Shown piece by piece: positions 45,207 through 57,506 of a stretch of 64,000 nucleotides of DNA. Within the stretch, counting starts at the first letter, position 1. Each line of letters starts with the position of its first letter. The notes beneath the pieces are model-generated. The model was given only the letters and a program-made list of their open reading frames with translations, was not told the DNA's origin and made no database searches. A program made the translations under genes and the position numbers. This DNA comes from Fragilaria crotonensis (Eukaryota > Bacillariophyta > Fragilariophyceae > Fragilariales > Fragilariaceae), in NCBI GenBank assembly GCA_022925895.1, contig JAKSYS010000020.1, positions 165,958-229,957 of the forward strand, given 5' to 3'.

Positions 45207-48200
45207 ATGAGTGGAAAAGATTTGACGAGTGAAATGCTCCGTGAAGTCAAAAGTGAAGCTGATTCGCGGCGGCATCAGAAACAGTCACCAATGCTGAGAC
45301 AACACTCATGATTGGTACAATGGAAAACCGTGATAGTTTGAATTCATCGTCATCAGAGGCAAATGTCAGAGCTGAGACAAGCCGAATTCTTCCTGGTGAA
45401 TTGGATAGCGGTGATGCAGATTTGGCAGCTTCCGCATTGGCCTTGTCAAATCTTGCAAGTGCCGATCCCATGCAAGGACTTGAGGTTATGGCCAAGGCCG
45501 CTGGTAAGGCAGTACCTCACAAAGCTTCAACTCCTGAGGTTATCAACAAACTTATTGAAGGAGACGTTGATGTTGTGGTTCCTGTTCCAAGCACCCCCAC
45601 AAAAGTTTCAACATTAGCTTCGGTGTATACGTTTGACGGAATTAATGAGTTGGCTGGACAACTTAATCATGGACAGAAGCGCGGCATAATTGCTGCGTAT
45701 ATCCGTGGGTTGGAGGTTGGCTTTGTGGAACAGAACTTACCTCCATTCCGTAATTGGTTCAAAGACTTTCGGTTTGCGGAGGCTATATTCAAGCCTGGAG
45801 ACATTGGCAATAAAATGTGGCATTTTCGCCATGTTCTCTTGGGGCCGCAATGTGTGGAAAACATTTCTTTCGGTACAGCTCCAAAGAATTTCTTAACTTG
45901 CGCTCGACAATTTTACACCGAGATTTTCCATCCCTCTCCGTCAATGGAAGAACAAATTGATCGGGCCATGAAACAAGATATCACAATCATGATTCTAGCT
46001 CTTCGGGTTGGCAAAAAGGGTGTTCTTCCAAAATCCCTGACGCCATATGTCACGTCCCTGATCACAGTGTCAGCTGTTACTTTTCAATTGCATCGCGATC
46101 CAAACGATCATGGAGCAATGTCGGTATTTGTGTCTTTCTTGGGAGTGACGCACCATTTGACAGCACATCCACCTTCGATAACGTCGTGGCGCCGCAATGG
46201 AGTGGGTTTGTTTATGATGGTACAAGTTATTAAACGGTGTGCATCCATTACGGATGTCAAGACAATTGAGGTGTTCCTTCAATGTTCAGAACCATCAGCA
46301 TTTCACTTCTACACAATGATTGGTTTTCGTCAGTTGAACAAAAATGAAGCCGATGACGGGTTCAAAATGCTTCCTTTGCATTTGCAAACAGCATTGGAAT
46401 CCCAAAACCCATCATCCTTTTTGCGCTCAACAAATGAATCAAAGCCCCCAATTCTTTTGCATTTGCGCCATGGTGAATTGAAGTACATCAATTCTGCAAA
46501 TGCCGCCAACGACAAGAAAGATGATGAAGTCACAGTCAATGTTGCTCCAAGGACACAACCATTCTGGTGCCAGTATCCACCTCCACTTTTGATTGGTGGT
46601 GGAAGATTCGTTTACGATCAAAAAGATGCGGACAATCTATTTATTTCACTACCGCTTTTGCGCAAACTCTTTCCTGGTCCACTTGAGCCGTTGTTGCCTG
46701 CCAATTCTCTGCTTCTGAAAGGCGAAATGACGCTGGTCCGTCGCAAGCAGCATAGTGAGTTGGAAGGAACGAATTGGTTTTCGAGTGGTGAGATAAACTT
46801 GATGCTTTCGATTTTGACATGTGATGGAAGATATGAAGATGCAACTTTCATTTTGTCTGTTTATTTTGAAGCGTCTTGAAGAAAGGTTTTGCGGCGCACG
46901 CATCTTACAAAGCCCTCCTTCAATTGGAAAAAGACAATGCATCAATGGATGAAAAGGAACTCGAAGCCTTGGTCCAAAAGATTTTGGGAACAGGTTCGAA
47001 ACAGATTAAACGTACACAACAAGTTCAGCAAGACTATGTGGTGCATGAAATCATCGAAAGAAATCCCGGATTGCTTTCGAAACAGGTATTAGTGTTCCCT
47101 CAAAATGAGGATGGTGAGCACTGGAGTGTTACTTTCGTCTTCAATCCAGGATACATTCGTGACAACGTTGAAGACATTGAGAATGCAGAAAATTCTCCAA
47201 AACCATTTTTCTTTCGATACTGCAGCAAACATCCCTTTGGGACGCGCGATGTGTCCATTGATACAGGCATCATTTGGTTCCTGAACTTGTCATACAGCAC
47301 CAAAATTTACCAAGAAAGCATGCCTACGGAAGGTGCGGCTATGAGATGGTGTTCCCCGTTTGGAAAAACGTCGCAAGGCAATATGCTTGGAACCAAAAGC
47401 TTTCCGGCGTTACGTCTCCCAGAAGCAAATTTGCTTCCACGACAAGAGGATGGATGGAACTGTGGAGTGGGAATTGTTGCTGCTGTCGCTATTATATTGC
47501 GAAATGTTTGCAACAAAAAAGTGGAACGTATGACTTTCAACGAGCAATTTGGTCCTCAGAAGAATTGGGAGCTACACCAGGATGACATGACAAAAGAGTG
47601 GTTTGCCTACTTCGACAGAACATTTTTTGAACCACTCCCAACGGAGAACAACGACTTGATATTGGCAGATTATCTTACTATGCTTCGCCAAGAATGGTTT
47701 GTTCTCTTTGATCGGATGGCTGCTATGCAGTATGAGGTGTTTCCAAAACGAGTGAACAAGAACAATTTGGTCAATCCGTTATACTTGGAAACAAAACAGA
47801 GTACACTTGCTTGGCCCGATTTTGACACAATGAAAAAGTGCCAGACATTGTCCAAAGCAAAACTTCGCTTACTGCGTAAACAAATTGATGAAGAGAAAAA
47901 GGAAAGACAGCAAGCTTCAGCTCAAGGTATTTCATCTGCAATTGATGTTTCTCAAAGCCCAGACAGAAACATTACTGTTGATTTATCTTCACCAGCAGAA
48001 AAAGCAGATACGGCTCTTGATTTATCATCACCAGCAAAGAGAGGGGCTGGTGTATCCATGAATCTGGATGAAAATGTGACAATCAATTTAATGTCGCCAG
48101 ATGCAAAAGCCTCTGCTGGATTGAGGGAAACTGTTGATGACAATGAAATCAATTTAATGTCGCTAGAGACAGAGCCTCTGATGCTGCTGCAACACAGGTT

Positions 48201-50030
48201 GCTTCACAATCAAATGAAACTGCAAGAGCCTCTGCTGATGAATTGACAATAATCAATCCTGATACTATTGTTGCAGACATCAAAATCGAAGACACACCAA
48301 CAAAAGAAGACAAGTCGGCAGACAAAGAACCAGGGTACAAAATCAAGAAGATTGAGGATCCTTCAAAACTTGGACCCATCAAGCTTCACATTCGAACCCC
48401 CACAAAGAAGCGCAAAGATGGCGACTTGTTGAAACGATTGCATCTTGATGATGTTCTGTTTGAAGATGACGATGTGGCACCTCAACGAAAGAAAGGAAGA
48501 CTCAAAAAACGATCGACAACTACGATTGGGGCCTTCTATCACAAATACCATGCCACAGCCACCGCTGAAGATACAATTGTCACTATCGACAAAGGTTTTA
48601 AAGCGGAACTTTCAAAATTTATTGCAGAAAGTTTTGAAAAGTGGAACTGGTCAAGTGAAAAGGATCACCAGAAGACGATTGAGTTTTGGGCAAAGCAAAT
48701 GAAAGCCCGAGATTGCTCCGAATCCAAGAAAGAATACATCCGTGAGTTGATTAAAGGCATCAAGAATGAACGAGCTCAGTTTACGAAAGAGTTGACAAAT
48801 GAGTTCATGTTTACTCGCCTTACAATGGTTAAGGGGCTCCGCTTTGAAAAAGCGAACAACAGCTTTTATGCTCGCTTGGTTTATCAAGAACCAAGCAAAT
48901 CAGATCCGAAAACAATGGTGGTCTCTGAAGAAGAACTAAAAGTCGATGAAGAATGGGTTCAAAGCGAATATGCAGATGTGGACATTCAACACATTATCAA
49001 CATGCATCAAACGGACAAGTGGACTGACGTTCCACGCGATGTTGAAGTCAGAATTGCCAAACATAAAATTGTTCGTGTGCGATATGTGCCTCCCCAAGTT
49101 CGCCATGTGATTGATTATGAAGCAACAAAGAAGGTCATAAATGAGAAGGATGTAACGAATGCCAAGAGGCGAAAGAAGCTTGGATTTGCTGACCTTCCAG
49201 CGGAGCAAATCGAAAAGCTTTCTCTCTTGGAACAGACAATTCCCAGACGCCGAACGTCACAGCAAAGTGCACCACCCACCCCTTCTAAGGTTGCCAGAAA
49301 TCCAATGAATGTCAAGAAATATGAGAAGATACGTCTTGAAAAGGAGGAGGCAAAATGGCAAAAGGCAGTTATTCGAAAGCCCGTCACTACAAATGAGAAA
49401 TGGTTAGGTCGGATGGAAAATAATAAGGAGACAACGTTGGAGGAAGAGTTTGTGACAATGGCATTTGGTGAACCGTTTGTGAAGGAATTGAAGATGGGGG
49501 ATCTGCGTGGGTTCGTGGATGTGCCCGTTGGTGATTACAAACCATCACACTTGCACCACCATCCAAACTTGCAATGTTATGGTGCGCCTGCTGTCCACTT
49601 CAATCAAACTGATGGAAAAGATTTGTGTGTGTCGAAGGCCCTTGCTTCAGCTTTGTTTTCGCTTGGTTTTCGGGAGGAGGCATCTACCATTGACAATTTT
49701 GGTGAAGAAATTTTAAAAGGGGCAGTTGTCGATGCTTTGGAAAATGTTGTGAAACATGCAAGAAGCATTCTTCCGACTTGGATAGTGATTCGGCGTTTGC
49801 CTCGACAATTCGATTGGAGAGTTGATCTCGATGCACGAAACCTCTTGCTTGGAGTTCTGACTGCATCGGACGGTAGCTGTTGTCATGCCGTTTGCATTCA
49901 TGGAGGATTTGTGTATGATGCGAATGAGGTGAAAGCCCTCCCTCTTTGCGAAGAGGCTTTGAATTATTGTACCTCTACTCCATTGGTGAAGAGTGAGTTT
50001 GTTGGATTCCGGCGGGGTTACATCTTTTGA
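45207..50030 (+). pseudogene. Transposon polyprotein: GNAT-like, Ulp1/C48 peptidase, papain/OTU-like domain; three frameshifts
   Basis: One gene of about 1,600 codons is read in three frames: from ATG 45207 to about 45264, to 46876, to about 48170, and then to the stop at 50028-50030. Each change is a loss of one base and no other stop interrupts. The break at 46876 lies inside a Ulp1-type domain: its entry motif NWFSSGEIN is before the break, and His (GEHWSV, 47119) and Cys (RQEDGWNCGVG, 47461) are after it. The two parts must therefore be one protein. Upstream, 45950-46350 has GNAT features (SWRRNGVGLFM as motif A, FYTMIGF as motif B). A Ser/Asp-rich linker repeats NLMSP and DLSSPA. The C-terminal ~150 residues hold a second candidate Cys-His-Asn triad (LCVSKALASAL, CCHAVCIHG, VYDANE) of papain/OTU-like order. 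Peptidase activity and role in transposition are inferred. Confidence 0.75.
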
Positions 50031-50126
50031 TATGAAGGACAGCGACAACAGAGGATTGAAAAAATGACATGGAGGACAGAAATGAATTGAAACCTTATAC
50101 ATGAATTAAGTATAACATTTATTTTA

Positions 50127-52972
50127 TTATGACCCTGTTTTGAGATGGCATTTGCTTGACTCGTCCACAGGTTCAGTAAATTCGGATGCCCACAAATGGC
50201 GAGGCAAAGTTTGCAAAATTTTTGAGCCATCATCCTTAATCAAAATAGCAAAGCAGGGACCTTCTATATCAGAAGGTTCAATAACGGTATAATCATCGGA
50301 CATTAACCATTCGGTCAGAAGCACTGATTTGATGCCAGTTGTGTGTAAGCCTTTTTGGACAACCAATCGGATGGGTTGCAGATTGTTGGTAAGAACAACC
50401 ACAGTTAAACGGCACGGATGCACCGAGACTCTGTTGGACGTTTGGGATTTGAAGTTTACATTCATCCAATCATAAACAGGACCCCCAGATTGGAATGATG
50501 GATGGCATCGATACGTGGATGAGTTGTGCCTCAGCTCCGTGCACACATGCACCTTTGAACCAAATTGGTAACTCAAGAACTGCAATACAGTATCGGGAAT
50601 GTGCATCAATGATACATTGGTTTGAGTATGCCAACACAGCCGATATCCAGTTGTGAAGTCACATGTCAGAGTTCCAAAAGTGGCTTTGCCAGTGCTGCTC
50701 GGAGGATTGGTGTTGTCAGGAACGTTAGCGGCACCATTTGTGGTGTCCCATATTCTGGTATAGACTGCATTAATCATCAGTGAATAAGACAAGCGTTGCG
50801 CAGATTGTAGTTCGTAAGCAGATCCATTGTGACGTTTTTGTGCTCGGCGGCCAGGCTTTTTGGCAACTGGAATTAACAGTGATTCTGGACGTTGAGCACA
50901 ATAATTGATTGGAGCACCAAACCGTTCCATATTGTCGAGTAAATGCAACAATTCGTGAAACTTCGGAAACTTCCACGATTTATTTTTGGACAGTGGAATG
51001 TCAGTCACACACATGGACATTAACGTTTTGATGGCATTCTGAACAACAATTTTGGATTCTGCATGATGCTGCGGGGTCCAGTATGAGGTTTTATTGAGCC
51101 ATTGATCAAAACATAACATTGCCTCAAAGACAGAAATCACAGCAGGAAGGTTGGCAGCTTCTTCTGCTGCAGCGTTCTTATCAGCACTTTGTGCTCTTGC
51201 TCGCCGCATTTCAAACGTGGATTCTAAAATCAGCCATCCTTCATCATATTGTGCCAAAATTACAAACAAAAATACCAAACCCAAACGTTCCGCTGCTGAA
51301 ATTTTGGTCAAATTTGTGATACCTTGGCTAAAATCCGTTGCAGGAAACGTTCGGCGAATTGTTTGTCGGTGAGTATTGTGAAACCGAATTGCAAGGGCGT
51401 CCAACGCCGCCAACTGGCTGGGAGGGACATTTTCAAGAATCAAGAACGTGACCATTTCGATCATGCCTTTACGAAATGCATGCATGGTTTCAACCGGTGT
51501 TGCACCATATATTCCACGAATTGGGTCGGCCATTGGAATGCTATCAAAGACATTATTCAAACGATGTTGTGACCATCGTTTTCGAGTTGCCACGTTGGGA
51601 TCACGCGCAATGGCTGAAATGTCTTGGGCTGAAAGCATAGAACATTGGACCTCAGGATTATCCAAATTTTCATGATCAACATCACACGCACGACTATGTC
51701 GTTGAATGCCTGCTCCGTGTGACCCAAATCGACCACACAACATGTCACCTTCTTGCATGTCTTGAATGACATAAAGAATACAAGTGATGACATCCACTTG
51801 CATGATTCCCTGTGGACCAATTGGCAATGATACATTCATTAAATAGGGACCGGCCGAAGTAAATGAACTCAACACTGCATCCAACTGGGCATGATAGTTC
51901 CGCACATTGTCACCTTGTTTCATGTTAGTTTGATTTTGTGCGGATGATAATTTTGCTTTTGGGAGGAAGCCATGATATCCCCAGGCCTGGAGCTTACGAC
52001 GAAACTCCTCTTTAAAAATAGCAGGCGCGAACATGTATGGTTTCAGTGAAAATCGGGCATTACCTGTCACATGTGTGCGGTCAATCCATTGGATAATGGG
52101 AACAAATAATTGTCGTGCCGGATTCGTTATCATTCGTTGATATGCATCGCGATACACACTCCCAGAAAGCGCATCCCCAAGTCTTCCATCAGGGCTCTGA
52201 TATGGTTTCAAGGGATTGTTCAAATCAATCAATAGATTTTCAGAAGTCATGATGGACGGGTTTTGCAACAAGTTAAGTAATTGCGGTGCAAATTCATAAG
52301 CGATGACATCGCACGGTGGTCCGTGCGGCACCTCCACAGTGACAACCGCAGGTAACAGCCTCTTTGCGTTTGTCACAGATTGAAACAGAACATCCACATT
52401 TTTTAATCGCGATTGCCCACCGACGGGATAAAATGAGTACCCATCTGCTTGGGCATGTCTGGCCCATTTTAGGACCGATTCAAACGCATAATCAGGCGCA
52501 TTCATGTCATCCAATATCTTTAACAATGAAATGGTCCATTTTTGATCCGTAGAAAACATAAATTGTGATGCGGCAACTGTATCATGACGTGTTGGACATT
52601 CAGGTATATCATTGGGTTTGTCCACAAGAATTTGAATGTCATTTATATCATCAAACGGTGATTCCGTCATATGAATGACGGGTGGCAACAATGCTGGCAG
52701 TGCGTTCAACGACGATGGAGCTGAACTATTGTACAAGTCATTTACCACTTCGCAACGCAAATGCTTGGGACGTTTGGTACTTGTAAAGACGCTTTCATCA
52801 AAGTTGCGTCAACGCGACATTGCGCAACGGGTGTTGTGGTTGTTGAATGGCCGCAACGGAGAAAAGCTAAACATGTCGGTGACCGCTGAAAATGGATTGT
52901 GAATGCCTTTTCTGTTGTGAACAGTTTGTGACGGCTCATGCAATGCGGGTTGTAACATACAAATCCTGACAT
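50127..52972 (-). pseudogene. DDE transposase, CMC/Plavaka-like, with N-terminal C2H2 finger; one frameshift
   Basis: About 948 codons. The frame starting at ATG 52972 encodes a C2H2-type finger (CYNPHC...FTIHFQRSPTC) and is linked to the main 877-codon frame by one missing base in TTT near 52800. The main part carries three candidate catalytic acids: Asp in IIQWIDRTHVTGNARFSLKP, Asp in YVIQDMQEGDMLCGRFG, and Glu in IYGATPVETMHAFRKGM. A Cys/His cluster (CDVDHE...VQC) lies between the last two. The N-terminal finger and the order D-D-E with WIDRTH match Plavaka-type transposases of the CMC superfamily as I know them. Beyond the one shift the frame is open throughout, so the copy may be young or even active. 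No intron is needed. Confidence 0.78.
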
Positions 52973-54290
52973 GTTTTGAGAGTGATTGAGAATTGTTTAT
53001 GTTGTGAGGGATAATAAACGTGGTGTTTGCGTCACTGCGTGTTTGCAAGTGGGTGTGTCATCAAACGGCTGCTTTCACAACACTGGCTTACAATATCAAC
53101 ATAAATTCATGGACAACCAATGAAAACTGGTCATGCATACTGACTACTGACAAACAGGGATGACGTGTTTGAGCGCACACATAAGGAAGAAACACAAATC
53201 TCATTTATCCGTATTGACTTCAGAAATACCAACTCAAATGTCAATCCGAATCCTTAGACGTGATTTGGTACTGATTAGTATATAGGTTGAGAAACACGTA
53301 GAACGATTAATTTGAATTAATAGACAAACACGTATATTAACGTGTACGGATGTATGAGCTTGTGGAAAAATATGGAAACAAAATTGTGGTTATGTACTAA
53401 AATTGGCTAAATATCTACCTTTTTAAGTTTGTACGAACTTGAGCATTCGTAAGTACTGCATTATTTCGATTTTTGGCCCTTAGATGTACCACAGTAAGGT
53501 GCGTAGACTACTGTATGCATCAGGTTCAGTTGATACAAATGTATCACCCACAATGGTCAATTTGAAGTTGTAAGTTAAAAGCAGAAGAAGCACAACGCAA
53601 ATAATGACCACAGTAGAAGAGTGATGATAAATACCATATTAGCACAATTAGACTTGGAGCTACAAGTGATTGAAATGAAATGACGGAGAAAGAGGTCATG
53701 AGCAAGGTTGGCCATTCTTCATTCTTGATTTTGGCTACAATACGGTGTACCATATCATCTGGTGTGGAGAGAGGATGTGGCAGGCAACAAAATGTGATTT
53801 AGTAAAAATTTACGTGATATAGTAATTCTTTCTGAACAAATGTATAATTGGTGATATAGTAAGATGCATGTAGTAAGGTTATATGTAGAGGGCCATTGTA
53901 TACTATATTGAAAAGTGGCTGAAAAATACACAATTTTGTAACTTCCCCTTTACATATAGATAGAGGGAGAGAGTGCATAATCAGTTTAAGCTTGGAAGAT
54001 TGTAAAAACTGCACTTGGTCGGTTTTTATCTTCTTCAGGCCAGCACAATGGACCCAATAGCAAGTGAACCTCTGCCAGGCAAAGACCCAATCTCCAAGGG
54101 CAACTGCTGAGGAAGAAGCTAACCTCAGCACCTCAGTCAGCAGGACAGACAAGAGAGATTCTTGTATCAATGCTTGCTTTGGAGCCACTGTAGCAAAGCA
54201 TTGTTGCTGTGTCATGTCTGCAGGAGCAAACACCTGCTTTCATCTGCATTAAACATCATTTAGGAGAATTTAGGCTTGCACACTCGAAAA
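52973..54290. other. Region without recognised gene
   Basis: AT-rich sequence beside the transposase. The right end of the large transposon should lie here. A small inverted motif (CACGTATATTAACGTG) is at about 53329-53344. ORFs such as 53799-54233 (-) have no recognisable features and partly run opposite the mariner relic. Confidence 0.45.
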
Positions 54291-54299
54291 TTTTCATGA

Positions 54300-55370
54300 T
54301 CCGTATGTCCGTGCATTTCAAGCCTCGCCTAAAAAGAGGTGTGGTCGAACGAGGTAGTGACGATGAAGTTGGGGACGAGGCAGTGAAAAGTACCACTGCA
54401 TCAAAGCGGACTTTGAGAGACGCTGCACTAGGAATACCATTGACAATGCTATTTAGGATGAAAAGTGGACTTGGCAGGGTAAGTTTGCCATTTACAAGTG
54501 CACTTAAACCTGTGTTGACCAAACATAAGGTTGGTCACATGCTGTATTCTCCTGTCCCTAAACATGATCCTGATGTTCTTGACCTCCATTACTAAGACAG
54601 ACTTCACCAACTCCCCTCATGTTGACAAGAGGTGGTTCTTTGTGTCAGAGAAGGAAATTTGTTTTTCATTGCAACTGATGAAACTGGTGTTCTTCGTCAA
54701 ACCTGGCGCGCTGCTAGAACCAAGACCAAATAACGAGAGAGCTGCTTCTAACCGCAGTCGCAAGACCTTAATTCGATTAAAATGGCATCTGCACCTTTGA
54801 TGGAAAGATTAGAATGTTCACCACATTCGTCGATTCTATCCCTGCACAACGTGTGAGTGTTAATTGTCCACCTAAAGTTGCCATTGATACAACTAGCTGT
54901 ATTCAGTGTTGCGAAGAACAAGTATCGAGACATCATGGTGATAACGGTAATCGTCGCAATCAAAGACAAGTGGCCAGACTGCATTCACAACATGAGTATC
55001 CAACAACGAGGTGGACCACCAGCACGAATAAAAAAATGACGCAGAGCTTGTTACGGCAGCAATGACAGGCCTATAGAACTCAAGCTTAAATTGCATTCAC
55101 GAGAGTCGGCAGATGATGTCAACATGACTATCATTCTTTCGCACTCTACACCAGACAGCGCAGTGGAGGAGAGAACCTGCAGGTGCCATTGACGGTCGGA
55201 TCCAACAAGGAAATGGGGCATTTGGAGAATTCAATCCTCGGAAAGAAACTATGGATTCTTAACTCTACAGTGTTGAAAGTTTGACATTTTGTTGGCATAT
55301 GGAAACAAAAACTTCAAGATCAGACACATTGACAAGCTTGCACCACTACATCAGGTCATTAATGCTCTTA
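54300..55370 (+). pseudogene. Tc1/mariner-like transposase relic
   Basis: Broken plus-strand frames follow the order of a mariner transposase. The HTH region comes first (KRTLRDAALGIPL...FTSALKPVLTKHK, about 54395-54530). Next comes HVDKRWFF (about 54618), where the conserved form is HVDEKWF with the first catalytic Asp. AIKDKWPD and NMSIQQ (about 54945-54995) correspond to the second-Asp region IQQDN, and NKNFKIRHI (about 55301) to the C-terminus. Several shifts and stops lie between these segments, so the copy is dead. Confidence 0.7.
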
Positions 55371-55851
55371 ACACGTACATCCATCAATGCCAAACAATGC
55401 AGTGCCAAACAGGACAAAATTCTTCACTATTGTATGAAAACTGTCAATTACAGCAGACCAACACTACTGTGACAGGCCTCAATACTATCCTAAATTCTAC
55501 CCCATCTGTCCGCCACCGCTAGCTCATACAAGTCCGCCGCTCCCGCGCCACCCGGCTACATGACAGTAAGCGCCAGCAGACAGTAGCCCAGTCACTAGCA
55601 CTTCCCACGACGCACGCCCACCATTGAGGAAACTGAGCCATTACAAGAACCGGCTAGCATCTTCATTCACCAGGCTCCCCCGCTCTCACCGCGGTGCCTG
55701 CTCAGATGTCTATTCTCTTGTATTTCAAATGCCGCTTTGCCAGATATCTGTCATGAAGAATACGTGGTGAATGAATGTCCAAGTAATGACAATGGTTGCT
55801 GAATGAACATCCTAGGACTGGCTGCCTCCCCTTCCATCTCAAATGTGTTAA

Positions 55852-55953
55852 ACATGGTCTGGATTTAATACAGAAATGAGAGAGCCTTCTTGCTTGTTCT
55901 AGACATGGTATGGATTTAACACAGAAAAGGAGAGAGCCTTCTTGTTCTTGTAG
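55852..55953. repeat. 51-bp tandem duplication
   Basis: ACATGGTCTGGATTTAA (55852) and ACATGGTATGGATTTAA (55903) begin two ~51-bp units, each continuing with CAGAAA and GAGAGAGCCTTCTTG. It lies just downstream (minus strand) of the gag-like relic. Confidence 0.7.
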
Positions 55954-55978
55954 TGGAGAGTATTGTGGTATTGGGGTA

Positions 55979-56400
55979 TCACCCCGTGATGGCAATGCAT
56001 TGGCTTGTGTTGCCTTCTTCACTGCTGTAGTGGCCTCTACTCAGGGCTTCCATATCCCTGTGTCCATCCTGATGCCTGACTAGTAGTGGTTTGATCCACT
56101 GATTGGACAATTCAGCTTGTAAGAAACTCTTCAAGATTTGGTGCACCTTCCTGGAGTCAGACTGAAAGTTGGAGCCGGTCACAAGGGCAAAATTGCCCTT
56201 TCATTGAAGCTGGTGAAGTTGACAGCGCAATCTGGGTTCTCAAGTTCCGAAATGAACGTTGCACAAAGGGATACCGTTGACAGGTTCCCACTTAAAACAA
56301 CCCACCACTTACGCTCATCTATGAACTTGCCAGGGTCAGCTGCTTTATTCTTCTTGATTGTGTCAAACTGATCCTTTTCCATTTTGCATATGACTTCATC
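55979..56400 (-). pseudogene. Retroelement gag-like relic
   Basis: Two minus-strand frames (56382-56179 and 56182-55979) join by one missing base in a CCC run near 56181. The first has NKAADPGKFIDERKWWVV and FNERAILPL. The second has VTGSNFQSDSRKVHQILKSF, NQWIKPL, RHQDGHRDMEAL and GNTS. This order resembles the capsid (gag) region at the start of diatom LTR-retroelement polyproteins. The downstream protease, integrase and reverse transcriptase are absent, so only a fragment remains. Further debris may extend upstream to about 56560. Confidence 0.55.
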
Positions 56401-57506
56401 ATGCGCTGGTGTGCGGAATTGAGCGGCGTTCTGGCTGGATGCCGATGATGGTTGGTGCCTCTAATCCTTGGTAGTCCTAGGCCCAATGAATGAGTCTGTT
56501 GAGGCAGTGAGCCCTTCATACTTCTCAGAATATATAGTAGCATCCACCTGGAGCCATAGTACAATGCCTACCATAGGAATGCACTAGTACCTAGATCACG
56601 AACATCCTTCTCTTTCTTTCTTGCAAGACCATGTGCAAAGGACTCAAATCCTTCTTCCAGGTTGTGTTCACAAATGAATTCCTGTTCAAAATGCTAGGTG
56701 AGGATCTTATCCATCACTGGTGGTGGTGGTTGGCGACCACATTGTCAAGCACTTCAATTTCTATGGTTGTTTACCATCATGTTCTGTATTGGGTGTAAAG
56801 AAGATAGTTTGTACATTGCATTCATTGTTCATGGATTGCTGCAACAGCACTCTTTGTGTGGTCAGGTGATCAGTCCTTTCTAGCTTTTATTTTCATCTGC
56901 TTTTGACTTAGTCAAAAATCGAGAATGTCACATTGGCAATGAGTTGCACATCACGCCACTCGAACGCTGAGGTTTTCATTTTTTCATTGGTGCTGTACTC
57001 TTTTGTTTCACACCTCTCTGCTGGTGTAAAGCTTGGGTTTGATAAACTGAGCAAAGGTACCTGTCCGAGGAGACAACACACTGACAACAATTCGATTCGG
57101 TAACAAAAGAGTGAGATCCATCGTCGTACGGGGATTCAGGATTCACACGAACTTATCACGAGTTTACTGTACATGTTACTCAACATACAACTACTACAAT
57201 GATTTACACCCACGTATGATATACGAGACACCGACCGTACCACGGTGCTACCGTAGTACAGTACGCTGACTATTGCGCGCATGTGTGAATAGAGTGAATA
57301 ACAGTGGATTCTGGATTTTCTACTCTATGGCTAGAAGAGCTTGGAGCACTGGAGTGGAAGCATCGGGTCACTAGTCACCACGGGGAATGAGGACTCTTCA
57401 GTGTATCCTCAAACAACAGCACAACTCCGGTTCGTCATACAGTGTGCGGACTCTTCTAAATTGGCGATCGAAGTAGCGTACGTAATCACCACTAGATGTG
57501 GTCACT
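56401..57506. other. Region without recognised gene; GTAC tract near 57220-57270
   Basis: Open frames are short and featureless. A (GGT)n patch is at about 56717-56730. From 57160 to 57290 the sequence is rich in GTAC, CCGTAG and TACGAG words, like other intergenic parts of the window. Confidence 0.45.

Larger units (their letters stand above)
42249..52972. mobile_element. Large CMC/Plavaka-like DNA transposon (coding extent)
   Basis: Three genes in one block make up the element: a five-exon accessory gene (-, 42249-43819), a ~1,600-codon polyprotein (+, 45207-50030) with peptidase domains, and a DDE transposase (-, 50127-52972). The polyprotein and transposase converge with 96 bp between their stops. 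The true ends should lie outside these limits, but terminal inverted repeats were not found by eye. A repeated 17-bp word (TTTAGAATTCGGAATCC / TTTAGAATACGGAATCC, at 41976 and 42045) could be subterminal. Ulp1 and OTU peptidase genes are known companions of CMC and Mutator-type transposons, which supports a single element. Confidence 0.7.
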
